A DNA stretch of 64,000 nucleotides from Akkermansia sp. N21116 (GCF_029854705.2 NZ_CP139035.1:2108001-2172000); one strand, 5' to 3'; counted from the stretch's first letter, positions 1 to 10,320 are shown. The notes: a model not told the origin generated them from the sequence alone. Made by a program: numbers and translations.

Positions 1-615
1 GAAGGGCTCGTTCATGCGGATATGGATATGGTCTGCATCGGTGATCCTGTAGTCTTTGTCGGTGATACTGATGACGGATTCGTAGGATTTCGGTTTCTGG
101 GTACCGGGATAGAATTCCGGCGTGAAACGGTGCAGCATGATGCCGAAATCCATTTCCGGGTAGTATTTGCATTGTCCCGGGGTGAGTGGGATTTCTTCGA
201 TGACCTGGGTTTGCCAATTACCCAGGGCGACGCAAGCCAGCAGAACGGCGATACCGGCATGTGCCAGCATGAGTCCCCAGCGGGAAAAGTTTTTGCGAAG
301 CTGGATGATGCCGCCGATGACCAGGTTGATGAGTAAAAGAATGCAGGTGATCAACATTCCTGGCAGAGGAATGCCGAATGTATTGCTGTTACCTAAGGGG
401 ATGATGACGAACAGTGAACTGAAGAAAGAATCTGCCGCCAGTTCAGGCATGGTGCCTCCGGCATAGGATGCCTGGTAAATTGTTCCGTAAAACGTCAAAA
501 CCAATAGAATGCCCATCAGGATGATGCCGGTGAGCAACGAGCCGGACAGGCGCATAAGGAAAGCGGAGATCTTTTTGAGGGCTGAGTCTGGAGATGGCGT
601 TTCTTGTTCAGACAT
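1..615 (-). CDS. ResB-like cytochrome c biogenesis protein, N-terminal part
   Basis: This gene enters from the left edge, so only its first 205 codons are visible; the ATG is the complement of 613-615. The reading frame is open to base 1. The product has a short charged N-terminus and three membrane helices at about residues 24-44, 84-104 and 112-131, followed by a periplasmic stretch. The TIYQASYAG segment after helix 1, a FIIPLG-type loop and a PLPG motif before helix 2 fit ResB/Ccs1, the System II partner that delivers heme and reduced apocytochrome c for ligation. A ccsA-like gene would be expected just outside the window, which cannot be checked here. There is no clear ribosome site before the ATG. 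Family assignment rests on helix layout and recognised motifs. Confidence 0.72.
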   Translation of the reverse strand, partial: MSEQETPSPDSALKKISAFLMRLSGSLLTGIILMGILLVLTFYGTIYQASYAGGTMPELAADSFFSSLFVIIPLGNSNTFGIPLPGMLITCILLLINLVIGGIIQLRKNFSRWGLMLAHAGIAVLLACVALGNWQTQVIEEIPLTPGQCKYYPEMDFGIMLHRFTPEFYPGTQKPKSYESVISITDKDYRITDADHIHIRMNEPF

Positions 616-772
616 GGAGGGAAGGTACACAGTTGAACCGGAAAGGGCAAGAAAGGAACTCCCGGGTTTGGTGAATTTGCCCGGAGGGTAGCCGGGATGG
701 AAATGAGGTAAAAGAAACCCGCACCGCCGGGGAGCGCTACGGGTTTCGCAGAGAAAATAATGACGGAAATCT

Positions 773-1348
773 TTAGAAATTATCAGCCAGAAGTTCAAAG
801 AATGCCTGGGGATGTTTACATGCCGGGCAAAGCTTGGGGGCTTCGGTTGCTTTTTCGATGTAACCGCAATTGCGGCATTTCCACCAAACTTCACCGTCTT
901 TGAGGAAGACAGTACCGTCTTTGATGTTTTGGGCGAGCTGGAGGTAGCGGTCTTCGTGATGTTTTTCCACGGTAGCGATGCGGCGGAAGGATTCTGCTAT
1001 GGCGGGGAAGCCTTCTTGTTCGGCTACGTCGGCCATGGCAGGATACATGTCCGACCATTCTTCGTGTTCTCCTTCAGCGGCGGCGAGCAGGCAGGCGACG
1101 GTATCTTTCAATTCAATGGAAGAGGCGGTTGTCATGATGTCCGCACAGGCGTTTTTAAGGTATTTGAAAAAGACCTTGGCGTGTTCTTTTTCATTGTCGG
1201 CTGTTTCCGTGAAGATTGCCGAGATTTGTTCGTAACCTTCCTTCTTGGCTACGCTGGCAAAGTAAGTATAGCGCATGCGAGCCTGGGATTCTCCGACAAA
1301 TGCCTTCAGGAGGTTCTTTTCTGTTTCTGTTCCTTTGAGTTCTTTCAT
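773..1348 (-). CDS. rbr: Rubrerythrin
   Basis: A 191-residue rubrerythrin, normal length for the family. The N-terminal four-helix domain carries the di-iron ligand motifs [22 protein letters not shown] and EKHHEDRY. The C-terminus is a rubredoxin-like knuckle with CRNCGY and CPACKH supplying four cysteines for one iron. Rubrerythrins reduce hydrogen peroxide in the cytoplasm of anaerobes, taking electrons from rubredoxin or NADH-linked partners. The gene stands alone. An imperfect AT-rich palindrome, AGAATTATTCT at 1404-1414, lies about 55 bases upstream and could be a peroxide-regulator (PerR-like) site; that is only a guess from its position and base content. Confidence 0.96.
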   Translation of the reverse strand: MKELKGTETEKNLLKAFVGESQARMRYTYFASVAKKEGYEQISAIFTETADNEKEHAKVFFKYLKNACADIMTTASSIELKDTVACLLAAAEGEHEEWSDMYPAMADVAEQEGFPAIAESFRRIATVEKHHEDRYLQLAQNIKDGTVFLKDGEVWWKCRNCGYIEKATEAPKLCPACKHPQAFFELLADNF

Positions 1349-1452
1349 GATTACAGGTGGGTTAGGTTATGGGGGTAAATTATCACTCTTGATGATGAAG
1401 ACAAGAATTATTCTAAATTATTTTTTCCAATGAAAATCAAATTATTGCTGTG

Positions 1453-2433
1453 TCAGGCGTAGTTTCTCCGGAGGAGGACGAAGTAGAAGAAGGTGATCAA
1501 AATGGCGTCGATTCCGATTAGAATCATGATAACGAGCGATCTGATTCCATGGATGGAGTTCTTTTGAAGGATGGTGTAGGGATGGCTTTCGATTTGAGTG
1601 ACGATGGCTTGAAGTTCGTCGTGTTTTTTGTTGCGTTTGTTCGTCAGATCCTGAATTGCCTGGGTGTAGTTTTTGTTGAGAGCCCCGAAGGATGGGTTTT
1701 TGGCAAGCAGCTTGCGATAGTAGTTTGAGGAAATGAGGCCTTGCTCGTTGAGTGAGGATTCGGAAATTTGGGTGAGAAGCTGATCAAGCGTAGATTTCTC
1801 ATCAAGAGCGTTTTGTTCGACTGCCTCGAATTTCTTTTTGAGATTCAGATTTGCTTGCAGGATTTGTTCATTTTTTTTATCGACCGTTTTTTTGAGCTGA
1901 TTTAGCTTTGCTTCAAGAACATTACGTGCGGCGAGTTCCTTGCCTAGGTCGGGGTGTGAAGAGTAGTAACTGCCAAGTTTGTTACGTTCGGTGATAATGG
2001 TGTTGTCCAGCCGGGTGGTGTTGTTGATGATGGCGTCTTCGTTTTTTTGAATGGTTTTGTTAGTTTGTTCCCGGACCAGATTGAGGTGAGCGTCGATTGA
2101 TTCGATTCGTTGTTTGATGGTTAATGTTTGCCCGGCAATGTCTTTTTCTTGCAATAGAGTGAGGGCAAATGATTCTGATGGGTTCAACGCAGAGCTTTTT
2201 TTCAGTTGGTCGGCAACTTTACCGATTTTTTCAACGTACTGTTTGTCAATGTCGAGAAGGCGGTTTTGAATATCCGAGATTTCTGTTTTCAATTTTTCCC
2301 GCGTGACTTGTTTGGGGGCGCAATCTCTTTGGAAACTGGTGAATTCGTCACTTTGCTCTTCATAGGCCAGACCAGCGTAATAAAGTCCGACGGTGGCTCC
2401 GGCAGTAAGGATCAGGAATAGAATAAACCTCAT
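1453..2433 (-). CDS. Membrane-anchored coiled-coil protein, function unknown
   Basis: A 326-residue protein if it starts at the ATG complementary to 2431-2433, which places a hydrophobic helix (RFILFLILTAGATVGLYYAG) at the very N-terminus. The frame stays open upstream to 2574, but those extra residues are cysteine-rich and look untranslated. Residues about 45-290 are charged and rich in Gln, Lys, Leu and Glu with heptad-like spacing, indicating long coiled coils. A second membrane helix lies near the C-terminus (about 295-318), followed by a short basic tail. The protein would therefore be a hairpin held at both ends in the inner membrane with a coiled-coil body on one face. I do not recognise a family. 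It is flanked by rubrerythrin and a divergent transporter gene. Confidence 0.75.
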   Translation of the reverse strand: MRFILFLILTAGATVGLYYAGLAYEEQSDEFTSFQRDCAPKQVTREKLKTEISDIQNRLLDIDKQYVEKIGKVADQLKKSSALNPSESFALTLLQEKDIAGQTLTIKQRIESIDAHLNLVREQTNKTIQKNEDAIINNTTRLDNTIITERNKLGSYYSSHPDLGKELAARNVLEAKLNQLKKTVDKKNEQILQANLNLKKKFEAVEQNALDEKSTLDQLLTQISESSLNEQGLISSNYYRKLLAKNPSFGALNKNYTQAIQDLTNKRNKKHDELQAIVTQIESHPYTILQKNSIHGIRSLVIMILIGIDAILITFFYFVLLRRNYA

Positions 2434-2681
2434 GATGTTCCAATGGTGATAGCAGCATACTGGGGCAGATTGCCCGGAAGTGCAAGATAATCGCATAGGA
2501 AATATGCCCGAGAGACAGGAATCCAAGCGGGATTTCATGTCATTTTCACGGATGTGGCAAGATCGTGCAGGCACGGGACGGAAAATGTGCTACAGTCCGT
2601 CGGGTTCTCTGGAGAGGAACGTTCTTTTTTTCGTGGAATTAGAATTTGTTTTTACTTAAACTTATTTAATATTAGTATATT

Positions 2682-3578
2682 ATGGAAAACTCAAGGAGAA
2701 TGTGGGCACATGCTGCCGCTTTGATGACCATTTTTATTTGGGGGACGACATTTGTGTCTACCAAGGTATTGTTGAGAGATTTTTCTCCCTTGGAGATTTT
2801 GTTGACCCGCTTTGTCATCGGATATGTTTTCCTCCAGGTGATTTATAGAAAAAAAATCATATGGGAAAGGCCGTCGCGGGAGATCTTTTACGTTTTGGCC
2901 GGATTGTGTGGCGTGACTCTGTATTTCCTGCTGGAAAATATAGCGTTGACGTACACGCTGGCATCGAATGTGGGCGTAGTCGTATGTGTATCTCCGTTTC
3001 TAACGGCTATTCTGGCATCTGTGTTTCTGAAAGGGGAGAAGCAGGGGGGATTGTTTTATGTGGGGTTTACCGTAGCGATTTCCGGCATTGCCATGATGAG
3101 TTTTAGTGGGAACAGACTGGTAGAGGTCAATCCATTGGGGGACTTTCTGGCTCTCCTGGCTGCTCTGGTTTGGTCTTTGTATTCTATTCTGATGAAGGTA
3201 ATTTCCCGCTTTCAGAGCGATATGGTGGCGGCAACCCGCCGGATTTTTTTCTACGGAATCGTATTGATGTTGCCGGTTTTGTGGTTGGTGGACGAACCGT
3301 GGTCATGGGTAGCCTTCGAGAAGCCGGTTAACTGGATCAATATCCTCTATCTGGGGCTCGGGGCGTCGGCCATTTGTTTTGTCTCCTGGAACTGGACCTT
3401 GCGGATACTGGGAGCAGTCAAGGTGAGCGTCTATATCTATTTGGTGCCGGTGATTACGGTGATGTCTTCGGCCTTGATTTTGGGTGAACCTCTGACATGG
3501 ATGTCCGTTTCTGGAACTTTGATGACGCTGGCCGGACTGGTCATGTCCGGTAGGAAACCGCGAACACGGAAAGCCTGA
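2682..3578 (+). CDS. EamA/DMT-family transporter
   Basis: A 298-residue integral membrane protein with about ten helices in two repeated five-helix halves, the pattern of the drug/metabolite transporter superfamily (EamA). The first repeat begins with FIWGTTFVSTKVLLRDFSP and the second with LLAALVWSLYSILMK, both typical EamA starts. Members export amino acids, nucleobases or other small metabolites; the substrate cannot be read from sequence. The TAATAT sequence at 2667-2672 ends only nine bases before the ATG, so the mRNA may be nearly leaderless. The gene is monocistronic, with menE convergent 28 bases downstream. Confidence 0.9.
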   Translation: MENSRRMWAHAAALMTIFIWGTTFVSTKVLLRDFSPLEILLTRFVIGYVFLQVIYRKKIIWERPSREIFYVLAGLCGVTLYFLLENIALTYTLASNVGVVVCVSPFLTAILASVFLKGEKQGGLFYVGFTVAISGIAMMSFSGNRLVEVNPLGDFLALLAALVWSLYSILMKVISRFQSDMVAATRRIFFYGIVLMLPVLWLVDEPWSWVAFEKPVNWINILYLGLGASAICFVSWNWTLRILGAVKVSVYIYLVPVITVMSSALILGEPLTWMSVSGTLMTLAGLVMSGRKPRTRKA

Positions 3579-3606
3579 TTGCTTGCGGCATTTGGGGAAA
3601 AACGCT

Positions 3607-4752
3607 CTAATTGGAGATACGCTCCAGGGGGGCTTCTTTGGAGGAAAGGAGGATGCGCAATGAGTTACGGTCAATTTTTCCCATGGGATTGCGCGGTACA
3701 TCCATGACGGCTAGCCTGGAGAGACGTTGGAAGCCCGGGGCGAATGTATTCCATTGGTCGGCAGCTTTGCGCAGGGCGGCAGCATCGGGATGGCAGGCAA
3801 CCAGCATGGCGCCGCGACGCGAACAGGGAAGGGATTCCACGACGACTCCCGGACACATGCCGGACATGGAGAGTTCCAGTGCATCGGGATCGACGAGTTC
3901 TCCCAGGATCTTGACCAGCCGGTCGGCGCGACGGACAAAGGTCAATGTGTTGCCGTGGATTTCTACGATGTCGTTGTTGGTCCACCATTCTCGTGGAGAA
4001 ATGCTTCTCAGAGAAAAACCGCCCATACGGTTTTCTGTGACGACGCCGAAGAAGCGCCCTTCTCCCCGCAGGGAGAGACGTCCGTCCTCGGATTCGCGGA
4101 CTTCCCAATGAGGCAGAATGGTGAGACGGTCGGTATGAAAAGGATCTGATGGTGAAGCGGTAGCAATTTGGGAACCGGCTTCCGTCATTCCGTAGCTTTG
4201 GACAACGGGCCATCCCAGTTCACGTGCCCGGAGACCATTGGCCTGCGACAGGGAGCCACCTCCAACAAGGACGCATGCCAATCCCGGAGGGGCGGTGATA
4301 CCGTCCTGGACAATATCTACAACCTGAGTGGGCACAAGGGAGGTCCATGCAGCTCCGCATTGTCCAAGGAAATCAGTGTAGTCCCGAGCATTCCATTTAC
4401 CTGTATAGGCGTGGACGTGGGTGCCGGCTATGGCGGCCCGGATGTATGTCATGGCTCCGCCGACATGCCAGGCAGGAAGCGGACAACACCAGTCTCCGTG
4501 GTCGGCTCCCATGTGTTGAATGGCTCCAAGCGCATTACATTCAAGAGCATCCCTGGTGAACAGAATAGCTTTCGGAGAACCGCCGGACGAACCGGATGTC
4601 GCAAAGGCGATGCAGCCGGGGGGGATTTCACCAATGAGAAAATCGGCAACGCTGTCTGCCCAAGGACGCATATGGGGGGCTGAGGCAAAAAAAGGACGAG
4701 GGGAATCCGCATCCGGAAGTGGCCATGGAAAAATGCGATCCTGGGCAAGCAT
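3607..4752 (-). CDS. menE: o-Succinylbenzoate-CoA ligase-like AMP-forming enzyme
   Basis: A 381-residue ANL-superfamily enzyme, shorter than typical MenE (about 450-490) because the N-terminal lobe is reduced. It keeps the P-loop-like ATSGSSGGSPKAILFT (about residues 52-67), a PAWHVGG motif matching the PLFHVGG type seen in MenE, the A5-type SYGMTEAGSQ, a TNDI-type hinge region (TNNDIVEIHG) and a C-terminal PMGKIDR lysine motif. The expected reaction is activation of o-succinylbenzoate to its CoA thioester in menaquinone biosynthesis. It lies 18 bases downstream of the RNase III-like gene on the same strand. A menC-like gene is at 19015-19968, which supports the pathway assignment. Other short acyl-CoA ligases remain possible. 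Confidence 0.8.
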   Translation of the reverse strand: MLAQDRIFPWPLPDADSPRPFFASAPHMRPWADSVADFLIGEIPPGCIAFATSGSSGGSPKAILFTRDALECNALGAIQHMGADHGDWCCPLPAWHVGGAMTYIRAAIAGTHVHAYTGKWNARDYTDFLGQCGAAWTSLVPTQVVDIVQDGITAPPGLACVLVGGGSLSQANGLRARELGWPVVQSYGMTEAGSQIATASPSDPFHTDRLTILPHWEVRESEDGRLSLRGEGRFFGVVTENRMGGFSLRSISPREWWTNNDIVEIHGNTLTFVRRADRLVKILGELVDPDALELSMSGMCPGVVVESLPCSRRGAMLVACHPDAAALRKAADQWNTFAPGFQRLSRLAVMDVPRNPMGKIDRNSLRILLSSKEAPLERISN

Positions 4753-4770
4753 AGCTTGAAGGGAAGGGTA

Positions 4771-5103
4771 TCAGTGATCCAGACCTGTTTTTCGGAGGGA
4801 ATGCCAGCGTTCTTCCATTCTGGGGCGCAAGGTTTGTTCGATCCAGGCGTAGGCGGCTTCCAAACCGTCGGATTTGAAGATACGACCAATCTGGGCTTCG
4901 ACGCCGGTGGGGTTGCCTGTCCGGCGAAGGAATTCGTTACTGGTAAATTCGATGAAGAGTTTGCCGTTGATCTTATGTTCTTCGGAGAGGATCCATTCCC
5001 TGACGTAAAGTGCGAGGATGGCGTCGCCAACCCATGCTTCCACTCTCAGACGCTCTTCCGTAGCTTTGTCAATGTGATGGTAAAGGGTATTGTCGGCAGT
5101 CAT
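4771..5103 (-). CDS. Small RNase III-domain protein (Mini-III-like)
   Basis: A 110-residue protein resembling a single RNase III catalytic domain without the double-stranded-RNA-binding domain. The segment RVEAWVGDAILALYVREW lines up with the RNase III signature (normally LEFLGDAVL), keeping the glutamate, glycine and aspartate, and FTSNEFLRRTGNPTGVEAQI resembles the later helix of Mini-III. The acidic residues near the C-terminus needed for metal binding are less clear, so catalytic competence is uncertain. Mini-III enzymes mature 23S rRNA in Firmicutes and plastids. The stop is 18 bases from menE, so the two are probably cotranscribed although their functions seem unrelated. Confidence 0.6.
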   Translation of the reverse strand: MTADNTLYHHIDKATEERLRVEAWVGDAILALYVREWILSEEHKINGKLFIEFTSNEFLRRTGNPTGVEAQIGRIFKSDGLEAAYAWIEQTLRPRMEERWHSLRKTGLDH

Positions 5104-5207
5104 ACGCAGGAAGTAAGGAGGTTAGGTTGAAGATAAATAGGCTGAAGGAGAAGAATCATCCTGGCGATGGAAGTGGAACCGATTCCGAATGAAACGGACA
5201 ATAGGAC

Positions 5208-5966
5208 TTATGCCAGGGATCCGGACTGAGCCCCCGTGAAATTAGGCTGGGGAAGGCTTTCCGGAACACTAGTCGGCTGGGGTGCCGGTGGTGGGGTATT
5301 CTGAGGAGATTGCGGTTGGGATTCCGGGCTGGTGGGCAGTGTCGGAAGCGTGCTTGGATTCGGCGAAGCGGGAGTAGGGGAGAAGTTGGGGATGACGGAT
5401 TTCTGTACCGGATTGCGGGGCTCTATTTTGTTGCGCAGAGCAGCTTCCGATTCCGAGTTCCAATAGCCGGAGTCCAGTTCGATATAGATGTTGGAATAGG
5501 GAAGCGCAGTTGTTGTTTTGATGACCAGGACATTGAATTGCTTGGTAGCATCTTCGATCTGACCGTTGATGATTTTACTGGGCAATTCGAAGTACATGCG
5601 CCCGGGAAGCATTTTATACACCTGGTTGCGGTATTTTTTGATGCCGGGGGCATAATCTTCCTCAATGCTGCGGAGCTCGGAACAGATCATGATGCGAGGC
5701 TGGACATGGCCTTCCGCCTCAATGGTGTCAAGTACCTGGCTGAAAACGACGTCGGATGGCTGGGTTGCCAGCAGTGTGATTACTCCGGTACCCATGTAGG
5801 CCGGATAGGAGGATTCCGCGATGACGACCCAGTTGCGCGCTCCCATCAAAGCAAGGTTGTCCGTAAGCTGAGCCTGCCAGACTTCGTCACCATACATGGG
5901 CGACTGGCAACCGGACTGGCTCAGCCCAATAAGGAGGCATGCGACAACTGTCTTGATGGGTGACAT
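5208..5966 (-). CDS. Lipoprotein with RbsD-like core and proline-rich tail
   Basis: A 252-residue predicted lipoprotein: the signal peptide ends in the lipobox SQSGC, giving a lipidated cysteine at about residue 20. Residues about 30-170 form a compact domain in which ALMGARNWVVIAESSYPAY and the PGRMYFELP region faintly recall the RbsD/FucU sugar mutarotase fold; I infer this from pattern only. From about residue 180 the chain becomes a Pro/Ser/Thr/Gln-rich low-complexity tail to the stop, a likely disordered linker in the periplasm. It lies 78 bases downstream of nuoC on the same strand and may be read through from nuoBC. The function is unknown. Confidence 0.72.
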   Translation of the reverse strand: MSPIKTVVACLLIGLSQSGCQSPMYGDEVWQAQLTDNLALMGARNWVVIAESSYPAYMGTGVITLLATQPSDVVFSQVLDTIEAEGHVQPRIMICSELRSIEEDYAPGIKKYRNQVYKMLPGRMYFELPSKIINGQIEDATKQFNVLVIKTTTALPYSNIYIELDSGYWNSESEAALRNKIEPRNPVQKSVIPNFSPTPASPNPSTLPTLPTSPESQPQSPQNTPPPAPQPTSVPESLPQPNFTGAQSGSLA

Positions 5967-6044
5967 GAATCTACGTAGGGAGAACTGGCTTTCGCATCTT
6001 CGCGTGTATATTCCGGAATTCCCTCATTGCGACATGGGAGACCG

Positions 6045-6638
6045 TTAGATATCCATATGCCTGGAACGGGCTTCCCGGTCCTGAGCTGTTCCCGTTCCCG
6101 GAGTCGTGGCGAACGGCCCTCCGGCAAGCGGTGCTTCTTCGGCGAAGGCAATGCCGGGGGTTTCGACGGGAATTCCCTGAACGGGGAAATCCTTGCGAAG
6201 AGGGTGATAGGGATATCCGTCCCACATGAGGATGCGGCGAAGGTCGGGATGGCCTTCGAAAGGAATACCCATGAGATCCCAGATTTCGCGTTCCTGCCAG
6301 TTGGCACCGCCATACAGATCCGTGACGGTGGGGATGGATTCTCCTTCGTTGACGCGGACCTTAAAGGTAACATTGACTCCTTTTTCAGCCTGGGAAACGG
6401 TGTAGAGGACTTCAAAGCGCGGATCGGCGCCGAAGTTGTCAACCGAGCAGAGATTGACCAGGATATCGAATCCCAGGGCTTCACGGATCCAGCGGAGGGC
6501 TTCGTGGATGTCGGCGGCGCCAATGACCAGCGTCTCATCGCCCCGGAAGGAAACACGGTCAAGGATAACCTTGCCGAAATGGGCGACGATCTGGTCGGCT
6601 GCTTGCGTCTGGGCGGCTTGGATCTGTTGCATGGACAT
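6045..6638 (-). CDS. nuoC: NADH-quinone oxidoreductase subunit C
   Basis: A 197-residue NuoC (30-kDa subunit) of respiratory complex I, a peripheral-arm protein at the cytoplasmic face. Residues about 60-150 contain the recognisable [11 protein letters not shown] region, the acidic [19 protein letters not shown] motif and the [19 protein letters not shown] signature. The last 45 residues form a Gly/Pro/Ala-rich extension typical of unfused NuoC. It follows nuoB by 43 bases in the usual B-C order. nuoD is not present downstream; a lipoprotein gene follows instead, so the complex I genes are split in this genome. Confidence 0.95.
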   Translation of the reverse strand: MSMQQIQAAQTQAADQIVAHFGKVILDRVSFRGDETLVIGAADIHEALRWIREALGFDILVNLCSVDNFGADPRFEVLYTVSQAEKGVNVTFKVRVNEGESIPTVTDLYGGANWQEREIWDLMGIPFEGHPDLRRILMWDGYPYHPLRKDFPVQGIPVETPGIAFAEEAPLAGGPFATTPGTGTAQDREARSRHMDI

Positions 6639-6681
6639 GAGTGAGAAAACGGATGTAAATTGTATAAGGAAAGGGAGGAAA

Positions 6682-7263
6682 TTACTGAATCGGGAAGGAG
6701 GGCGCAGCCGGCTTGGGGGCGTTGGCGGGCTTGGGTTCCGATTTGACGAATAGTTCCTTGGCGGGTTTTTCCGTGGTGATCTTCTTCTGGAGTGTGATCA
6801 GGGCTTCAAGCAGTGCTTCCGGGCGGGGCGGGCAACCCGAGATGTACACATCGACAGGCAATAGCTTGTCAATCCCCTGGAGTACAGAGTAGGAACGGAA
6901 CATTCCTCCGGTAGAAGCGCAGGCCCCCATGGCGATGCACCATTTGGGCTCCGGCATCTGATCCCAGATGCGGCGGACGGCAAGAGCCATTTTGTAGGTG
7001 ACCGTTCCGGCCACAATCATGACGTCGGCTTGCCGAGGGGAGAAACGGAGTACTTCCGATCCGAATCGGGAAATGTCGAATCGGGATGCCGCTGTTGCCA
7101 TCAATTCAATGGCACAGCAGGAAAGCCCCATGGGCATAGGCCATAAAGAGTTTTTATGCAACCAGTTAAGTGCTGCGTCAATGGTGGTGAAGACGAAATT
7201 GCCATCGGCATTTGAATCCAGACATCCGGTTTCCTGCGAGGTGGTGGTATCTTGTGAGCCCAT
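6682..7263 (-). CDS. nuoB: NADH-quinone oxidoreductase subunit B
   Basis: A 193-residue NuoB (PSST/20-kDa subunit), which holds iron-sulfur cluster N2, the last redox centre before quinone. Ligand motifs are visible: [10 protein letters not shown] with paired cysteines, [11 protein letters not shown], and [18 protein letters not shown]-terminal tail of about 25 Lys/Pro/Ala-rich residues extends beyond the core. nuoA, normally directly upstream, is absent: the next gene upstream is the divergent ppdK. The 294-base gap between nuoB and ppdK must hold both promoters. Confidence 0.97.
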   Translation of the reverse strand: MGSQDTTTSQETGCLDSNADGNFVFTTIDAALNWLHKNSLWPMPMGLSCCAIELMATAASRFDISRFGSEVLRFSPRQADVMIVAGTVTYKMALAVRRIWDQMPEPKWCIAMGACASTGGMFRSYSVLQGIDKLLPVDVYISGCPPRPEALLEALITLQKKITTEKPAKELFVKSEPKPANAPKPAAPSFPIQ

Positions 7264-7557
7264 AGGATAGATAAAACTGCTTGCAGTGAGATTAGCGACC
7301 TGTCCGCATCTCTCAAGCCTTAAATATCATTTGATGCCAGATAAGTCTTTTTTGTGTCACGGAGAGGAAGATTACAGGATTCTTCATCTCTCTACGCGCG
7401 CGATTATGAAAAATTTCCTGTGTTTGGGTCATTTACAGATTGACATTTCATGATCTCGTTAGCAATCTCTCCGAACCCCGTTCGCGTAGGAATTCTTTCA
7501 TTGCGAAGAATGACGGCGCGTTCGCGGAGTGTAACCCAATTCGACAATATTAGCGAC

Positions 7558-10305
7558 ATGTCAACCAATTCCTGCGCGTCAAGCGCTTCCCCTGACAAGA
7601 TTGTATACACCTTTGGCGGAGGGACTGCCGAAGGTAACTCCAGCATGAAAAACCTGCTCGGTGGCAAAGGTGCCAACCTTGCTGAAATGGCCGGTATCGG
7701 TTTGCCCGTGCCTCCCGGATTTACCATTACGACGGAAGTTTGTACGTATTACTACGACAACGGGTGCACTTATCCCGCAACCATGGAAGCCGACATCAAG
7801 GCTGGTATTGCCAACATGGAGGCTATCATGGGCACCAAGTTCGGCGATACGGAAAACATGCCCCTTCTCGTGGCTGTCCGTTCCGGAGCTCGCGAATCCA
7901 TGCCCGGCATGATGGATACGATTCTGAATCTCGGCCTGAATGACAAGAGTGTTGCAGCCCTTGCCAAGGCTACCGGCAATCCCCGTTTCGCTTGGGACTG
8001 CTACCGCCGTTTTGTTCAGATGTACGGCGACGTCGTTCTCGGAGTGCAGAAAGCCCCCGGAGAAGATCATGACCCCTTTGAAGCCGCCATTGCCCAAATC
8101 AAGGTAGAACGCCATGGCAAAGCCGAAATCGAAGATACGAAACTGACTGCCGACGACCTGAAGGAACTCGTTGCCCGTTTCAAGAAACTCGTCAAGGACA
8201 GCGTGGGCAAGGAATTCCCGGAATGCCCGTGGGAACAGCTGCAGGGCGCCATCGGTGCCGTATTCAGCTCCTGGAACAATGACCGCGCTATCGTTTACCG
8301 CCGCAAGTACAATATTCCTTCCGAATGGGGTACCGCCGTCAATGTACAGGCCATGGTGTTCGGCAACACGGGTGAAGAATCCGGTTCCGGCGTCGCCTTC
8401 ACGCGTAACCCGGCTACAGGCGAGAAGGAATTCTACGGTGAATTCCTCATGAACGCGCAGGGCGAAGACGTGGTGGCCGGTGTCCGTACTCCCGCTCCCG
8501 TTGCCGAATTGGCCAAGGTGATGCCCGAAGCCCATACGGAACTGATGCGTATCCGTGCCGTCCTCGAAGAACATTTCAAGGATATGCAGGACTTCGAATT
8601 CACCATTCAGAACCGTGAAGTTTTCATGTTGCAAACCCGTAACGGCAAACGTACCGGTGTTGCAGCTTTCCGCATCGCCTGCGAATTGGTGGAAGAAGGC
8701 CTCATCGACTGGAAGACGGCAGTCCGTCGCGTTCCCGCCGACCAGGTTGACCAGCTTCTGACCCCCGTGTTTAACCGGGAAGCCCTTAAGGAAGCAAAAG
8801 TGATTGCCTCCGGTCTGCCCGCAGGCCCCGGTGCTGCTGCCGGTAGGTTTTACCTGAACGCCGAACGTGCCGTTGACGCGGCCGAACGTGGTGAAAAGGT
8901 TCTTCTCGTCCGCATGGAAACCTCTCCGGAAGACCTTCGCGGCATGATCGCTGCAGAAGGCATCCTGACTGCCCGAGGCGGTGTTTCCTCCCACGCTGCC
9001 CTTGTCGCCCGCCAGATGGGCAAAGTGTGCGTTTGCGGTGCCGATGCCCTGCAAATCGACTACGTCGCCCGTACGATGACGGTTGATGGAGTCACCTACG
9101 ACGAAGGCGACTACCTCTCCATCGACGGTAATACAGGTTGCGTTTTCGCCGGCAAGGTGGAAACATCTCCCTCTGAAATCATTCAGGTGCTCATTCGCAA
9201 GACGATGAAACCGGAAGACAGCCGTGTGTACCAGAATTTCGCCAAACTGATGGAATGGTGCGACGCATGCACCAAGATGAAGGTTCGCACGAATGCCGAC
9301 TCTCCGAAGCAGGCCCAGACAGCTATTGCTTTCGGTGCCGTTGGCATTGGTCTCTGCCGCACGGAGCACATGTTCTTCGAAGGCGACCGCATCGACTTCA
9401 TGCGTGAAATGATCCTTTCCGCCGGAGTGAGCGCCCGTGAAGCCGCCGTGAACAAGCTGCTTCCCTTCCAGAAAGCAGACTTCAAGGGAATCTTCAAGGC
9501 ACTCAAGGGATTACCCGCTACCATCCGCCTTCTCGACCCGCCTCTGCACGAATTCCTTCCCCAGACGAAGGAGCAGCAGCTCGACTTGTCTGAAAAGATC
9601 GGTATGCCCGTGGAAGTAATCATGCGCCGTGTGTCGGAATTGCACGAATTCAATCCGATGCTCGGCCACCGCGGTTGCCGTCTCGGCATCTCCTTCCCGG
9701 AAGTGACGAGAATGCAGGCCCGCGCCATCCTTGAAGCCGCTGTAGAAGTGACTGAAGAAGAAGGCTACGACGTTATTCCCGAAATCATGGTGCCTCTCGT
9801 CGGCTTCAAGAAGGAACTCGACATCCAGAAGGCCATTATCGACGAAGTCGCCAAGAAGGTGTTCGAAGAGAAGGGTAAGGGCGTGACCTACCATGTCGGT
9901 ACAATGATCGAAATCCCCCGTGCCGCCGTAACGGCTGATGAAATCGCCAAGACTGCCGAATTCTTCTCCTTCGGGACGAACGACCTGACGCAGACCGGTC
10001 TGGGGATGAGCCGTGACGACTCCGGTTCTTTCCTCGGCAGGTATGGAGATCTGGAAATCATCAAGAAAAACGTTTTCGCCTCCATTGATCAGGAAGGCGT
10101 TGGCAAGTTGATGGAAATCGCCTGCGAACTCGGACGCAAGACCAACCCCGATATCAAGTTGGGCATTTGCGGTGAACACGGTGGAGACCCCGCTTCTGTC
10201 AAGTTCTGCAACAAGTTGAAACTGAACTACGTGAGCTGCTCTCCGTATCGCGTGCCGACGGCTCGCCTTGCCGCTGCCCAGGCTGCCCTTGAGCAGGACG
10301 CCTGA
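7558..10305 (+). CDS. ppdK: Pyruvate, phosphate dikinase
   Basis: A 915-residue PPDK from the ATG at 7558; the frame is open to 7450, but the residues before MSTNSC do not resemble the family. The enzyme interconverts pyruvate, ATP and phosphate with PEP, AMP and pyrophosphate. The N-terminal ATP-grasp domain begins at YTFGGG and contains [20 protein letters not shown] and [14 protein letters not shown]. The swivelling phosphohistidine is H479 in [12 protein letters not shown]. The C-terminal PEP-binding barrel carries TEHMFF, the [13 protein letters not shown] motif and the catalytic cysteine C871 in ICGEHGG. Codon usage is strongly biased, suggesting high expression, which also creates a long spurious open frame on the opposite strand. 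Two stacked terminators follow. Confidence 0.98.
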   Translation: MSTNSCASSASPDKIVYTFGGGTAEGNSSMKNLLGGKGANLAEMAGIGLPVPPGFTITTEVCTYYYDNGCTYPATMEADIKAGIANMEAIMGTKFGDTENMPLLVAVRSGARESMPGMMDTILNLGLNDKSVAALAKATGNPRFAWDCYRRFVQMYGDVVLGVQKAPGEDHDPFEAAIAQIKVERHGKAEIEDTKLTADDLKELVARFKKLVKDSVGKEFPECPWEQLQGAIGAVFSSWNNDRAIVYRRKYNIPSEWGTAVNVQAMVFGNTGEESGSGVAFTRNPATGEKEFYGEFLMNAQGEDVVAGVRTPAPVAELAKVMPEAHTELMRIRAVLEEHFKDMQDFEFTIQNREVFMLQTRNGKRTGVAAFRIACELVEEGLIDWKTAVRRVPADQVDQLLTPVFNREALKEAKVIASGLPAGPGAAAGRFYLNAERAVDAAERGEKVLLVRMETSPEDLRGMIAAEGILTARGGVSSHAALVARQMGKVCVCGADALQIDYVARTMTVDGVTYDEGDYLSIDGNTGCVFAGKVETSPSEIIQVLIRKTMKPEDSRVYQNFAKLMEWCDACTKMKVRTNADSPKQAQTAIAFGAVGIGLCRTEHMFFEGDRIDFMREMILSAGVSAREAAVNKLLPFQKADFKGIFKALKGLPATIRLLDPPLHEFLPQTKEQQLDLSEKIGMPVEVIMRRVSELHEFNPMLGHRGCRLGISFPEVTRMQARAILEAAVEVTEEEGYDVIPEIMVPLVGFKKELDIQKAIIDEVAKKVFEEKGKGVTYHVGTMIEIPRAAVTADEIAKTAEFFSFGTNDLTQTGLGMSRDDSGSFLGRYGDLEIIKKNVFASIDQEGVGKLMEIACELGRKTNPDIKLGICGEHGGDPASVKFCNKLKLNYVSCSPYRVPTARLAAAQAALEQDA

Positions 10306-10320
10306 TCAACACCCCTCTGA

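Noticed and set aside
7579-9369. A 596-codon open frame antisense to ppdK
   Set aside because: It follows from the strong codon bias of ppdK; the product is rich in His, Phe and Gly with no domain, and the sense gene is certain.
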